DNA from: Blastobasis lacticolella
Taxonomy: Eukaryota > Arthropoda > Insecta > Lepidoptera > Blastobasidae
DNA length: 64,000 bases
Assembly: GCA_905147135.1 (NCBI GenBank)
Contig: LR990051.1
Location: 17,017,115-17,081,114, forward strand
Reading direction: 5' to 3'
How positions within the stretch are numbered: position 1 is the first letter of the stretch; each line of letters begins with the position of its first letter. Both the position numbers and the translations under genes were made by a program. Shown one piece after another: positions 1 through 9,422 of the stretch. The notes beneath the pieces were generated by a model. It was not told the origin of the DNA. It saw nothing but the letters and a program-made list of their open reading frames with translations, and made no database searches.

Positions 1-313
1 AAGCTGCGTTTGGTCGATTGCTTCTATCCGTTTGATGTTACCGCCACGCTTTTTTCATAGGGGTCGCACGCGGTTATTGAACTTCTCCTTCTAGGATCAT
101 CAACTTGAAATAGAGCTGCGCATCAACGTAGTCGATATGGTTATTTTTCTTTAAAAACGAAGATTTTTTATAAAAATTAAAATTCAATGTCTGGATAATA
201 TGAAGTCGCCAGTGTACTCTTTGCAAGCTATACTTCAACACCCTTTCGGCTTTATACATGTATTATGAAACACCCTGTATATAACGTAGGCAGATACCAC
301 ATCGTTCTACTTC
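1..313. other. No recognisable gene
   Basis: AT-rich sequence with no convincing reading frame. A short motif at 267-281 (gaaacaccctgtata) resembles termini I have seen near arthropod repeats, but I find no partner copy, inverted repeat or target duplication here to define an element. Confidence 0.4.
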
Positions 314-420
314 TTTTTTATTGCCTACGGACGGTTCACCTGATGGAAAGCGGCCACTATCGTCTAGAACATCTGCAACCTAAAGGGGTGCCGGCCTTGT
401 AGGTGCCTTGTAGACATATC
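314..420 (+). repeat. Family C dispersed repeat, fragment
   Basis: Contains the family core cacctgatggaaagcggcca at 337-356, followed by catctgcaacctaaagggg. The same two blocks occur together at 16462-16535, and parts recur at 12368-12595 and 24385-24480. It is a non-coding diverged fragment that starts next to a T-rich run. Confidence 0.6.
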
Positions 421-457
421 CTTCGAAGAACCCAATTTTACAGTGCAGAGGAAAGTA

Positions 458-600
458 TTTTTTTTTATACCACTAAGGTGGCAAACAAGCTTACGGCCTG
501 CCTGATGGTAAGCAGTCACGGTTGCGGTCACAGTCAGACGTTTGCAATACCAGGGGCATCCACCCATGCGTTGCCGACCCCGTAAAAGACTTCGGGAGGG
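458..600 (+). repeat. Family C dispersed repeat, T-tract subtype
   Basis: Begins with a T-run and ataccactaaggtggcaaac, then gcttacggcctgcctgatgg, a cag-tca-cgg block, and gcgttgccgaccccgtaaaa. Related copies lie at 15514, 26790, 29868 and 55088 (same strand) and at 17745, 44301 and 61393 (opposite strand). The open frames crossing it on both strands are artefacts. No target duplication is visible. Confidence 0.7.
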
Positions 601-1140
601 AGTTCATTCTTCTCGTTACTCGTACGCGGTAAAAAGGCTCGCAATGCCCGTACGTTAGTTGGATGCCAGCAAGATGGTGTGAATGAAATCTATACCATCG
701 TCGGAGGGTTTGGTGGCGGAAAAGTGACGGTAGCACCAAGTTAAACAGTTTTCCGGAGCATTCCCCGTTGTACAGACGGTGAAGAACACGCAGAGAGCCA
801 ACGACCTGACAAATCTGTCTGGATTCTTCTTCATTCGTCAACCTATTCTTTGATGATCGTCGGTTTAGGGAACTCTTGACTTTTTTAAATATATCCGATT
901 TGATCGTGGTATGTACGTCTTGGTTTTTTATTCCAACGCTCCATTCACTCCTGTCACATTCACTTCTATTCTCTGATTCATCCTTCCTACAAAACCAAAC
1001 CAACTAAGAATTTCTTTATCTATCTTAGTCACTATACTTTTATTCACTCCAGCATGTTCCCATATTACACTATTCTGTATTTTATCTTTCATTGATACTC
1101 CTTATTCCGTACTTCTTAGCGCTTCCAACTTTATTGCATA
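601..1140 (-). pseudogene. Relic LINE reverse-transcriptase C-terminus
   Basis: On the minus strand from about 1092 down to 928 the translation runs MKDKIQNSVIWEHAGVNKSI, then VTKIDKEILSWFGFVGRMNQ. This resembles the WFGHV-R block near the C-terminus of insect LINE polymerases, here WFGFVGRM. In-frame stops occur on both sides, at 928-930 and just upstream of 1092. The stretch from 601 to about 900 may be the 3' part of the same relic. It is a dead fragment and the clade cannot be assigned. A 170-residue open frame over 491-1003 is in a different frame and is probably accidental. Confidence 0.5.
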
Positions 1141-1511
1141 AATAAGTTAAAACTTAGTTTCAAACCTTCTCTGCCAAACCCAACTATTGTCGAAATGAGC
1201 ACCCTTTTATGTACAGACAGGCTAGCCTTTTAGCCACATTGTGGCTCAGTCGGTTTGTTTCGGTTATAGTAAGATAATGTTCGCTGATTTTAAGAAAGCG
1301 ACGCTATGGGTGACGATATGACTAACAACGAAAGGTGGTTCAAGTTGCCGGTGCAATCAGTCTAAGGGTTTTTGTGTATTTCTGCATTCATGGAATCCTT
1401 TAAGAGGTTGTTTAAGCTTCCGGAAGAAAACATTTAAATGATTGTGAAAACCGCATCAAAATCCATTGCGTGGTTTAGGAGGATTTAGCGAAAATACATA
1501 CTATTTATACC
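1141..1511. other. No recognisable feature
   Basis: AT-rich sequence with no repeat partner found elsewhere in the window and no convincing reading frame. Confidence 0.4.
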
Positions 1512-1523
1512 ATTATTATTATA

Positions 1524-1777
1524 TCATCATCACAGCCCGTACCAGTCCACTGCAGGACTTAGGGCCTCTCCCACGAAAGAGAAGGTATTGCCATAATCTC
1601 CACGCTTGGCGGGTTGGAGATCGCAGTGTTTAAATATAACAATGGAAAATGCTGCTGCCCATTTTCCAGACTACGGAGACTCTTGTTCTTTTGCCTCGAA
1701 AACATTTGTCGCCTTGTACGACACCCATGAGCGTAAGGGGTTGGTGCTATTCTACTCTGCCAGACACCACATGGCCA
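1524..1777 (-). mobile_element. SINE-B, complete copy 1
   Basis: A 254-bp copy in reverse orientation. Read on the minus strand it starts ggccatgtggtgtctggcag, carries caccaaccccttacgctcat and a tgtcgtacaaggcgac block, and ends in gtcctgcagtggactggtac plus a short tgatgatga tail. It is flanked by the 12-bp duplication attattattata at 1512-1523 and 1778-1789, which is strong evidence for retroposition. Matching copies sit at 22086-22340 and 51867-52133. I see no clear tRNA A and B boxes. The 71-aa open frame over 1606-1821 is not a gene. Confidence 0.85.
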
Positions 1778-1789
1778 ATTATTATTATA

Positions 1790-2459
1790 AAGATATTTAT
1801 AAAGTCAAGAATAAAAATTAAATAAAAGAATCAGTGGAACTCTGCGTGCAGATCTGTTTCCTACCAAAATACAGTGTAAGTTCTTATTGTAGTCTTTCGA
1901 AAGTTCTTAATATAGTATTTAACATAGATGTAACGTAACTCTCCATATTACCTTTTACTGGTTAAACTTAAAATCCATTTTTTATTGCAAATAATACGTC
2001 ATAAATATTAGACGTGTATTAATAATATTTATCAGCATTACTGTTTACGTTTACTAAGGGCTCCGAATGTCTGAGTTCGAAGGTCACGACCGTCTTGCTT
2101 TTGTTATTGTTAACCTATAAATCTATATATGTAGTAAAATATTGTGTCTGTAAAAAATAATTTATTAATATATCATGTTCTTCATGGCTCCTATTATCAG
2201 AACTTCGTTTTAATAAAAATAGGACCAAACTGGAAGTATGTCCTTTCAAATTAAAAAATAATGTCTGTATTATCTGTTTATAAATGACGGAGTTTTAGGG
2301 CAACAAACATAAATAATAAAAGCCACATACAACCGAATTGAGAACCTCCACTTTTTAAAGTCGTTTAAAAATAGTCGGCAAGCAAAAGCTAAACTGTCAC
2401 AAAAACCATTTCCACGCAATCATACTCGCGAGTATAAGCTAGTATGTATACCTACATAA
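1790..2459. other. No recognisable feature
   Basis: Very AT-rich spacer with no repeat match and no usable reading frame found. Confidence 0.4.
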
Positions 2460-2461
2460 TA

Positions 2462-3109
2462 GGTTGGGGAGAAAGTTTCTTCGCATTTTATATGTATACA
2501 AAAACATTTTTAAATATAGTTTATTTACATTTAACTAAAGTATGTAGGTACCATTGTGTTCGATAACTTTTTGCCATCTTATGGGTAGGGACATGATCCC
2601 ATTGCTATAGAAATTTTGGGGCTTCTGATAAAAAACTGCGTCAAGTAGTTTTGGCAGTCCTCTCGTGATGTGAACCTGACACTTCCTAAAGAATTCTGAA
2701 GAGACCGAAACAGGTGGAAATCTGAAAGTGCAAGGTCACGACTATACGGCGGATGCATTAACACCTCCCAGCCAAACTCTCTTAATTATTGCTGAGTGGT
2801 TAAAGATGTGTGAGGTCTAGCGTTATCCATAAACATCGCAAATTTTTTTCGCGGCTTGCGATGCATTTTTATTTTTTTGGTAGTAAAATTTTAAAATGTA
2901 TCTAATTTCTTAATTAGATTCACTCATCTTGACGGTAAGAAAAACAAATCAAAATCACGCATTTTCATAATTTGAATTTGGAATTATCTTCTTTAAAATT
3001 TAAACTTTTAAATGATACCAAAACCAGCCAGGTACAAATAGTATAGCCAAAGTGGTTTTATTACAAGTTCATACATACTATATGCGAAAAGACTTTTTCC
3101 CCAACCCAA
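2462..3109 (-). mobile_element. Internally deleted mariner transposon
   Basis: The termini are ggttggggagaaagtttctt on the left and, read inward from the right, ttgggttggggaaaaagtct, giving imperfect inverted repeats. TA dinucleotides flank both ends (2460-2461 and 3110-3111), the normal mariner target duplication. The element is 648 bp, about half the usual 1.3 kb. It carries the pseudogene at 2579-2937 on the minus strand. The left end seems to have lost about three bases relative to the right. Confidence 0.88.
2579..2937 (-). pseudogene. Mariner transposase, central part deleted
   Basis: The minus-strand start at 2937 reads MSESN, then a stop, then EIRYILKFYY and KNASQAAKKICDVYG, the N-terminal helix-turn-helix start of mariner transposases. 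The frame then passes directly to DNARPHTSLTTQQ, a stop, and LREFGWEVL-HPPYSRDLALSDFHLF. The Asp of DNARP and the Asp of SDFH are separated by 34 residues, matching the D,D34D mariner signature. The first catalytic Asp and roughly the middle 200 residues of a normal transposase are missing. With two stops and the deletion it cannot make active enzyme. Confidence 0.9.
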
Positions 3110-3111
3110 TA

Positions 3112-3156
3112 GTATATATCAAAGTCGCTTCCCGCCATCTGTCCCTCTGTACGCTT
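3112..3156 (+). repeat. Left part of an older repeat split by the TIR element
   Basis: Reads caaagtcgcttcccgccatc and ends gtacgctt. It continues on the far side of the inserted element at 4322 with gtacgcttagatcttt and then aactacgcaatggatt. The same sequence without interruption occurs in reverse at 40141-40215, so this is an older repeat into which the next element jumped. Confidence 0.75.
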
Positions 3157-4321
3157 CATGGACTTACTACCCAAAGGGACTGCGCACTGCTTTGACTAAA
3201 ACCGGGCAGAGCGAGAGTCACCATCGATAGTCCTTTGTCCCTTTCTAACAGTGTAAACACAATGTTATTGGCATAATCACCGTCATTCTAAATTGACAAG
3301 TGTCATGTTTGGTATTGCCATTATTGGAGAAATATATTTACCGTGAATTTGGTATTATTATGAGGTAATCCGTACAATCCGAAAAGTAGTTGTGAAAATA
3401 CCTTTTGATCTACTGAACGTTTCTCCGACAAACGTCGAGTCGACATAATTATTAACCTACGACTTTTTGTTCCACAAAACAGGTAAAAGAGTTTGGTAAC
3501 GATTTATCCTACAACACTAGTTTCTAAAGAGAAGTGATAGTACTCGTCGATATCTACATTTCGGGTGACAGCTGTCAAACTTAAATGTGTTATAACTCGG
3601 AACCCATTAGTTCTAGAACACTAGTTTCTAAAGAGATATGATAGTACGAGTACTCGTCGTGATCTACATTTCGTATGACAGCTGTCAATGATAAATCTTT
3701 TGTAACTCGGAACCCATTGGTTCTACAACACTAGTTTCTGTAGAGAAATGATAGTACTTGTCGAAATCTACATTTCGTATGACAGCTGTCAAACTTTGAA
3801 CTGTCATCCGAAATGTAGATCTCGATGAGTACTATCGTATTGCTCTAGGAACTAGTGTTCTAAGACCAATCGTTTCCGAGTTACAACAGTTCTAAGTTTG
3901 ACAGCTGTTATGCGAAATGTAGATCTCGACAAACACTATCATTTTTCTATAGTAACGAGTGTTATAGCACCAATAGTTTAGGGGTTATTTCAGTTCAAAT
4001 TTTGACAGCTGTCATACGAAATGATGATCTCGAGGAGTGCTATCATTTCACTCTAGAAACTAATGTTCTAGGGCCAATAGTTTCCGAGTAGCAGGGTAAG
4101 CTTGGGCTAGACCCTGGTGAAAACATGACCTTCAGATTGCACCCGGTCCAGCTCTGCCGGGCCCTGAGGTCGGTGTCCGCGTCAAATAATAAAAGTAATT
4201 CTTAATTTGCATCAACAATGGTGGCAACACTAGAATGGGACACAGGACTATCGATGGTGACTCTCGCACTGCCCGGTTTTAGTCAAAGCAGTGCGCAGTC
4301 TCTTTGGGTAGTAAGTCCATG
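3157..4321. mobile_element. Non-autonomous DNA transposon, 91-bp TIRs
   Basis: A 1165-bp element. The left terminus, catggacttactacccaaag at 3157-3247, is matched in reverse by 4231-4321 over 91 bp with four mismatches. The flanks carry a perfect 8-bp duplication gtacgctt at 3149-3156 and 4322-4329. A related unoccupied site at 40141-40215 reads gtacgcttagatc straight through. There is no transposase frame. An 8-bp duplication fits hAT, P or Merlin families; the long TIR beginning CATGG does not let me choose. The interior is a mirror-image repeat array (3511-4090), then a GC-richer stretch at 4091-4190. Confidence 0.88.
3511..4090. repeat. Mirror-image array, three units each way
   Basis: Three direct copies of a unit of about 104-110 bp start at 3511, 3615 and 3725. 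Each begins ac/ga-aacactagtttct and holds atctacatttcg and gacagctgtc. From about 3800 to 4090 three copies of the same unit run in the opposite direction (caaatgtagatctcga-type sequence). The array is therefore a degenerate palindrome of about 580 bp centred near 3800, inside the TIR element, and could form a large cruciform or RNA hairpin. No open frame spans it. Confidence 0.85.
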
Positions 4322-4385
4322 GTACGCTTAGATCTTTGAAACTACGCAATGGATTTTAATGCGGTTTTCACCAATAGATTTAGAG

Positions 4386-4866
4386 TTATTTAAGAGAAAG
4401 GTTTATAGACACAAAAACAATTGTTAATCCTTTGTGTGTTTTTTAAATATATCGATTTACCGGTCGATTTGGCGTCTTTGATATAATAACGTCCTTTCTA
4501 TTTCTATTTATAGGGTAAGACAACGTTGCATCAGCCGAGCTAGTAGTCATAACAAGGTCGGTTAACTTTTGTTGTTTGTCAGAACAAGTATTATGATTAA
4601 TTCATAAGATTTTCAACAGCACGGAACAAAGTTACTAACAACAACACATCTTCGTTGGCGAAACAAAAATTATTATTTCAATATTTTCGAAATTTGACGT
4701 AAAGCTTCTTACCTACCCAATTAGTGTTTATTATCTTTTTCACGCGATCAGGATTTAGTATGAATTCATATTTAGGGCGAAATTAATCTTTTCTTCGTAT
4801 TTTTCTAACGAAGTGCCAGTGCTTAATTAATTGCCCGAAATAAAGTAAAGAGAGACGTCTAGAACT
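4386..4866. other. No recognisable feature
   Basis: AT-rich spacer downstream of the split repeat, with no open frame, repeat partner or inverted repeat recognised. Confidence 0.4.
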
Positions 4867-5018
4867 TGTCAGCCCAAGAATAAGAAATAACAAATTGGAT
4901 TGGAGTTTCGAGAATTTTTATTTACCTAATCTGTTGTTGTTGTAGGATTTGTCAGCCCAAGAATAAGAAATAACAAATTGAATTGGAGTTTCGAGAACTT
5001 TTATTTACTTGATCTGTT
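4867..5018 (+). repeat. 83-bp tandem repeat, second copy interrupted
   Basis: Copy 1 begins tgtcagcccaagaataagaa at 4867. Copy 2 begins identically at 4950, giving a period of 83 bp with very few differences. Copy 1 ends tttacctaatctgttgttgt. Copy 2 reaches tttacttgatctgtt and is broken by the foldback element; its tail gatctgttgttgtta resumes at 6753. Copy 1 therefore serves as the unoccupied version of the insertion site. Confidence 0.9.
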
Positions 5019-5246
5019 GGATTGATCGATGTACAACACAAACGCAATTCTACCTATTCGCGATTCTACACAATATGGATTCCGCACAACTGACATTCAA
5101 CACATTATTTATTCCACACAGACTTCAATTATACACAAACGCGTTTCTTCCTGTTCGTGATTCTACACAATATTAATTCCACACAACTGATGCGATTCAC
5201 CAGATTCGCTATTCCACATATTCGTTACATGTTTTAAATCATCTCG

Positions 5247-5580
5247 TCATCTTGGCGTTAATGTGAAGGTTGTCCTCTCGCTCACGGGAGCCCGGGGTCT
5301 GCATTGATCATGATCCAGGATTGGCAGATCAAGTAAATACAGTGGAGCGACTGCCATCTGACCTGCTACCACGGGAACCTGAACAAATTGGACCTACACA
5401 TTTAGTCACCTGAATGAGCAGGTTTCATCATGATGTTTGCCCTCACCCTTAGAGCATCGGTTAGAATTCAACTAATGTACATATATCAGAAAAAAGTCAT
5501 TGGTACATGGCGGCAGTGGGATTCAAACCAGGTCCCTCTCGCTTAGGAGTCGGATACTATAACCACTAGGCCACCAATGC
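5247..5580 (-). mobile_element. SINE-A copy 1 inside the foldback element
   Basis: Read on the minus strand the head is tRNA-like: gcattggtggcctagtggtt as an A-box region and ggtttgaatcc as the B box. A body with aatgtacattagttgaatt-like and tggcagtcgctcc-like blocks follows, ending in a GC-rich gcccggg block and ttaacgccaagatga. About eleven further copies or parts occur in the window. This one lies just inside the left arm of the foldback element, so it inserted after that element formed or travelled with it. Confidence 0.85.
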
Positions 5581-6063
5581 TTCTAAGGGCAGGCGGCTCG
5601 TTAGTGTATTGTTGATTTACACTGACAGACCAAATTGGAACGCGTTGCTCATAGAAGTTTCATAATAACTCTGATCCTAACTCTGATCCAACCAGCCTGG
5701 TCAACGCTGTAGACCCTGGACTGCCATTCACACATTCTTCAACGCTGGGCACAATAAGAATGGTTGTATTGTAACCTCAGCTAGAACTAGACCAGGGTGT
5801 AAGTTTAGTGGACCTAGTAGAAGAGAGGTAGGGCATAGCGGGGTATCCCGTTCGAATTAGAGCCGCCTGACTGGGGAAGTACCTCCACCTTACAGAATAC
5901 CGCAGCTAAACAATACTCTTTTAAATAGTATTGTGTTTCTGCCGGTGAGTAAGGTTTCCAGTGCTCCATGGGGTGGGAATTTGGGGAACCGTAGCTTTGG
6001 CAGTTGGGGGCATTTGCCTTTTGCTGCCAGATCTACGTGTTATACAGGTGGGCAACGCAGGCG
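5581..6063. other. Foldback interior without a gene
   Basis: Contains several gaccaggg and tggtcaacg-like blocks. A stretch at about 5840-6020, including gggaagtacctccaccttac and gccggtgagtaaggtttcca, looks like a repeat I associate with lepidopteran genomes. No second copy in this window confirms that. Confidence 0.35.
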
Positions 6064-6311
6064 ATACTCTTGGTGTTGGTAATGTCTATAGGCAGTGGTG
6101 ACCACTTTCCATCAGGTGGCCCGCTTGCCTGTTTGCGTACCGTATGACAGATACTCTTGGTGTTGGTAATGTCTATAGGCAGTGGTGACCACTTTCCATC
6201 AGGTGGCCCGCTTGCCCGTTTGCGTACCGTATGACAGATACTCTTGGTGTTGGTAATGTCTATAGGCAGTGGTGACCACTTTCCATCAGGTGGCCCGCTT
6301 GCCGTATGACA
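6064..6311. repeat. 87-bp minisatellite, three near-identical copies
   Basis: Units start at 6064, 6151 and 6238 with atactcttggtgttggtaat. They differ by one or two bases over the shared length, and the third is cut short. Each unit contains, in reverse, the family C core cacctgatggaaagtggtca and a gcgggcc block, so the array grew from one family C copy. The period is a multiple of three, so the minus strand stays open through 102 codons; this is not evidence for a gene. High identity implies recent expansion. Confidence 0.92.
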
Positions 6312-6859
6312 TAAAAAAAAGTTAATATTGACCATGGTCAACTCTGGTCATCGAACCTGGTCAACGCCGGGCACCCTGAGACTGGTTGTTAGAATTAGAC
6401 CAGAACCTAATAAAGGTTGACCAAGGTCAACCTCAGTCAACCAACAAAGCATTGGACTAGGTTTCTTAAATAGGGTTGACCTTGGCCAACCTTGACTGGT
6501 TCCATTAAACTTAGGTCCAGGTCTAAGTCAGCCAGTCCCAGGTCCCCAGCGTTGTGGAATAGCGAATCTGTTGAATGGCAGCATTTGTGTGGAATTAATA
6601 TTGTGTAGAATCGCGAACAGGAAGAAACGCGTTTGTGTATAATTGAAGACTGTGTGGAATAAATAATGTCTTGAATGTCAGTTGTGCGGAATCCATATTG
6701 TGTAGAATCGCGAATAGGTAGAATTGCGTTTGTGTTGTATATCGATCAATCCGATCTGTTGTTGTTAGTATTTCAGTAATTATTTATTAAGGTACACATC
6801 AAATATATACAGTTATAATAAAAATGTACACTAAAACATATAAAATATATACTAGAAAT

Positions 6860-7069
6860 CTAAAAAGTCGTCCACAGCGCTGCCTTCCGGAATGGTGCCC
6901 AGAAAGGTAGTTGCGTTGCCTCGTTGAATAGTGATGCTAATCCGTTGCCCGAGGAACGACCCAATTCTCCGGTCTCCAGTAGTGTCATTATAATTTTTTT
7001 GAAAGTTCTCTTAACAACTTTCTCGCACCGGGGCCCGCGATAGCATATCTGCTTAGTTTTATTTGTCAA
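6860..7069 (-). pseudogene. Unclassified transposon ORF C-terminus, copy 1
   Basis: The minus-strand frame ends LASLFNEATQLPFWAPF-RKAALWTTF and a stop. A second locus at 62410-62491 on the plus strand encodes LLSNEATQLAFWATFRGIAV. The shared NEATQL-FWA-FR peptide with differing third positions suggests that both descend from one coding sequence, probably the end of a transposon protein. The 5' half of this frame shows no recognised domain. I cannot name the family. Confidence 0.45.
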
Positions 7070-7822
7070 ATATTGTTGGATTTGTCAAAAATTTATATTA
7101 TCACGTGATGTCACATCACCGTAGTGCCCAAAGAAGTTTGACATATAAGCATAGAAGGAGCCTGCTCACAGCTGAATTCACAATATATATTTTGTTTTAA
7201 TGGTGCATAACATGTCCAAAAGGGATTTGGTGGCCTTGGTCATCTTAATGTACTAGCATTTTGACATATTGACATTGTACATTCTCGGTAGGTCAAGGCT
7301 CTATTTATGCTCTATGTCAAATATATTTGGACATAATGAAATGAATATAATATTCATATTCATTTATTATCCCAAAACGGGGTAACCAACATTTTCTATT
7401 TGAACTCATATTACGCTTTAGAAATCCTCTATTCTATGTCCAGTTATTAGCGACCCGGTGTCAAAGTGAAACCGTTTAATTCGATTAGGCATCCCCTGAC
7501 GTCACTCCGGTGGCATTATCACAGGTTGTCACCGCGGGGATTTCTTTTTTGCGCGTTTCCGACGAAGGTTTTCATTGCACGAAGGCCGGATAATTCATTT
7601 GTTGTTGAATAATTGAATAAATCACGGTAATGACCGGGTTTTTGGCAAATGGATTTGTTTTGAAAGGCTTCCGGCGGGTCAGCCGTTGCGCGAGGTCGCG
7701 GGTTTGGCGGTGTTCTAGAACTGTTTGCAGCAAACTTCTATCGTGGGAACTTCTCATCATTTCAGCCACAAAGCATCGAGAGTCAACTGGACCCGCTTGA
7801 AAATAATTTGTTTATACTACTT
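7070..7822. other. No recognisable feature
   Basis: Spacer with a simple aatataatattcatattcat stretch near 7340-7365 and several short open frames that match nothing I recognise. Confidence 0.4.
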
Positions 7823-8010
7823 TTTTATTATTTTATGACATCCCACCTGATGGTAAGTGGTAACTATCGCCCATAACATCTACGATTGATACATTTAGGT
7901 GACAGGTAACAAAAATGTAGCCCCACAAGTGCGTTGTCACTATGAGGACTAAGATGAAATGCCTCATGCCTGTAATTTCGCTGGCTACTTTATCCTTCAT
8001 GCCGGAACAC
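7823..8010 (+). repeat. Family C dispersed repeat, long 3' part
   Basis: Starts with a T-rich run and atgacatcccacctgatgg, then runs into tgcgttgtcactatgagg and aatgcctcatgcctgtaatt. The same 3' half is found in reverse at 40440-40560 and partly at 30020-30070, which shows that the family extends beyond its core to about 200-250 bp. Confidence 0.65.
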
Positions 8011-8253
8011 TACAGTGTATGTATTGTTGCTTGTCAGCAGAAATAGATAAGGCGGTGGTACTCACCCAGGCGGACTCCTCAGGCTTGACAAAGTCCTACC
8101 ATTTGATAAAATGTGAAATGTCTCCCGACTCGTCCGCTGAGTGATCAACTGTGCAACACTCCGTAAAAACCTATATATTCCAAACCATTCCGCTTTGTGT
8201 AGTCTAAAAGTCTTTTGAACCCCCTACATAATAGAGGGGTGTTTAAGTTTGAA

Positions 8254-8385
8254 GTGTCCGACGACCTGGTAAAGATCGCAGGTACCAGCTGGATGCGAAA
8301 AGCACAGAACTGGCCTTTATGGAGATGTCTGGGGTAGGCCTATGCCCAGCAGCAGGCGTCTTCTGGCTGATAGGATGATGATGAT
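8254..8385 (+). mobile_element. RTE LINE 3' end, truncated copy
   Basis: Translates as SDDLVKIAGTSWMRKAQNW then PLWRCLG, a stop, and AYAQQQ. This is the end of an RTE-clade polymerase, whose usual form is TDDLVKVAG-WMR-AQ. The DNA then runs gcccagcagcaggcgtcttc and tggctgataggatgatgatg, the characteristic short-repeat tail. Only the last 130 bp remain, typical of 5'-truncated LINE copies. Confidence 0.75.
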
Positions 8386-8934
8386 CCGACCTCGATGTCG
8401 TTTCCATAAGTTGGAAGCCAGTTTAATCAGGACGGTTCTTTGATTTCTATGAAGTAATATCCTTCATTTTCACAAAGTTCGTTAATATCGAAGTTTAGGA
8501 ATTATTTGATCAAGTAAACTTTGTCGGATGTATTCCTACATCAGTCGGTAAGGTTGTAAAATATGTTGTGTATGAATTTAAGCAAGTCATAGCTGGTTTC
8601 GTGGCCATAAATCTACATTTCAGTTTGACATGTCCCCGGCTTACGCCATTATCATTGTACAAGTATTAATGGTCCTAGGTAACGAGGCGCGCAGCAGTGC
8701 GCCAGGCCAAGTTCCAGTAATGCGCACGCAGCGTGTAAATTACAAGAAACGTTTCTGCGTGTTTCTCCCCCTACCATAACTTCGTTATCGTTCTACATAA
8801 AGGTATGATATTTTATATTTACATATACTCCAATTCTTTCTAAACTACTATACTATACTAATCGAGTATAATAAAATAAAGCTAAGGACCATTTCGCATA
8901 AAGTGGCTTTTAAATAGAGAAAACCGTATCTACA
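8386..8934. other. No recognisable feature
   Basis: AT-rich spacer with no repeat match or plausible exon seen. Confidence 0.4.
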
Positions 8935-9035
8935 TTGGCCGATCCATTCGGAAGCTACGATGCCACAGACAGATATACAAAGACATAGATACCCACAGAT
9001 ACTTCAAACTTATAACCCCTCTTTTTTTCATACAA
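8935..9035 (+). repeat. Family I dispersed repeat, copy 1
   Basis: Carries ccattcggaagctacgatgc followed by an acaga/agac-rich block and acttcaaacttataacccct plus a T run. A diverged second copy sits at 26110-26205 in the same orientation. The family looks like the end of a larger insect repeat, but the rest is absent here. Confidence 0.6.
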
Positions 9036-9422
9036 ACAAAGAAACATACAACCTCTACGTCCAAGCGCATACCTATATCGCCTCCGTTCCGTTCTATCCG
9101 TCGTGGGTAATTAAAAATGCCTTAACAGTAAAACCTGAAGCCAGTAGCAAACAAGTAATTTAAAAATAGTAAAAACAAAACACAAGGTTACAATTAAAAT
9201 ACTTTCCAAGAAATAAACATAATACAGAAAGACTCATTAACTATAAAGGCTTTCGCGATAAAAGTGTTTTTACTTTATTTAATTGTAAATAATATGTACT
9301 AGAAAATTTTATTTATTTCTCGGAAAACATTGATTTGGTTTGTAAACATTACTCACTGTTGATTAAGGGCACATTTAAAGTACCTACCTATCGTCGCCGA
9401 ACTAAATTCTACTGACTGGTCT

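Larger units (their letters stand above)
5019..6752. mobile_element. 1.73-kb foldback DNA transposon
   Basis: The left arm, 5019-5218, starts ggattgatcgatgtacaaca. The right arm, 6553-6752, is its reverse complement over about 200 bp with few differences. The flanks carry the 8-bp duplication gatctgtt at 5011-5018 and 6753-6760. The neighbouring 83-bp repeat copy shows the site before insertion. There is no transposase frame. The interior contains a SINE-A (5247-5580), a GGTCAAC/GTTGACC-rich stretch at 5690-5830 and 6330-6550, and an 87-bp minisatellite. The duplication length suits hAT or Merlin, or Mutator-like if read as 9 bp. Confidence 0.88.

Noticed and set aside
491..1003. 170-codon open frame on the minus strand
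   Set aside because: It crosses a family C repeat and a LINE relic, and the recognisable LINE peptide lies in a different frame.
6064..6311. Regular repeats resembling a CRISPR array
   Set aside because: Units are contiguous without spacers and match a dispersed eukaryotic repeat.
6033..6341. 102-codon frame with a perfect 29-residue repeat
   Set aside because: It is produced by the 87-bp minisatellite, whose period is divisible by three; the DNA is an amplified non-coding repeat.
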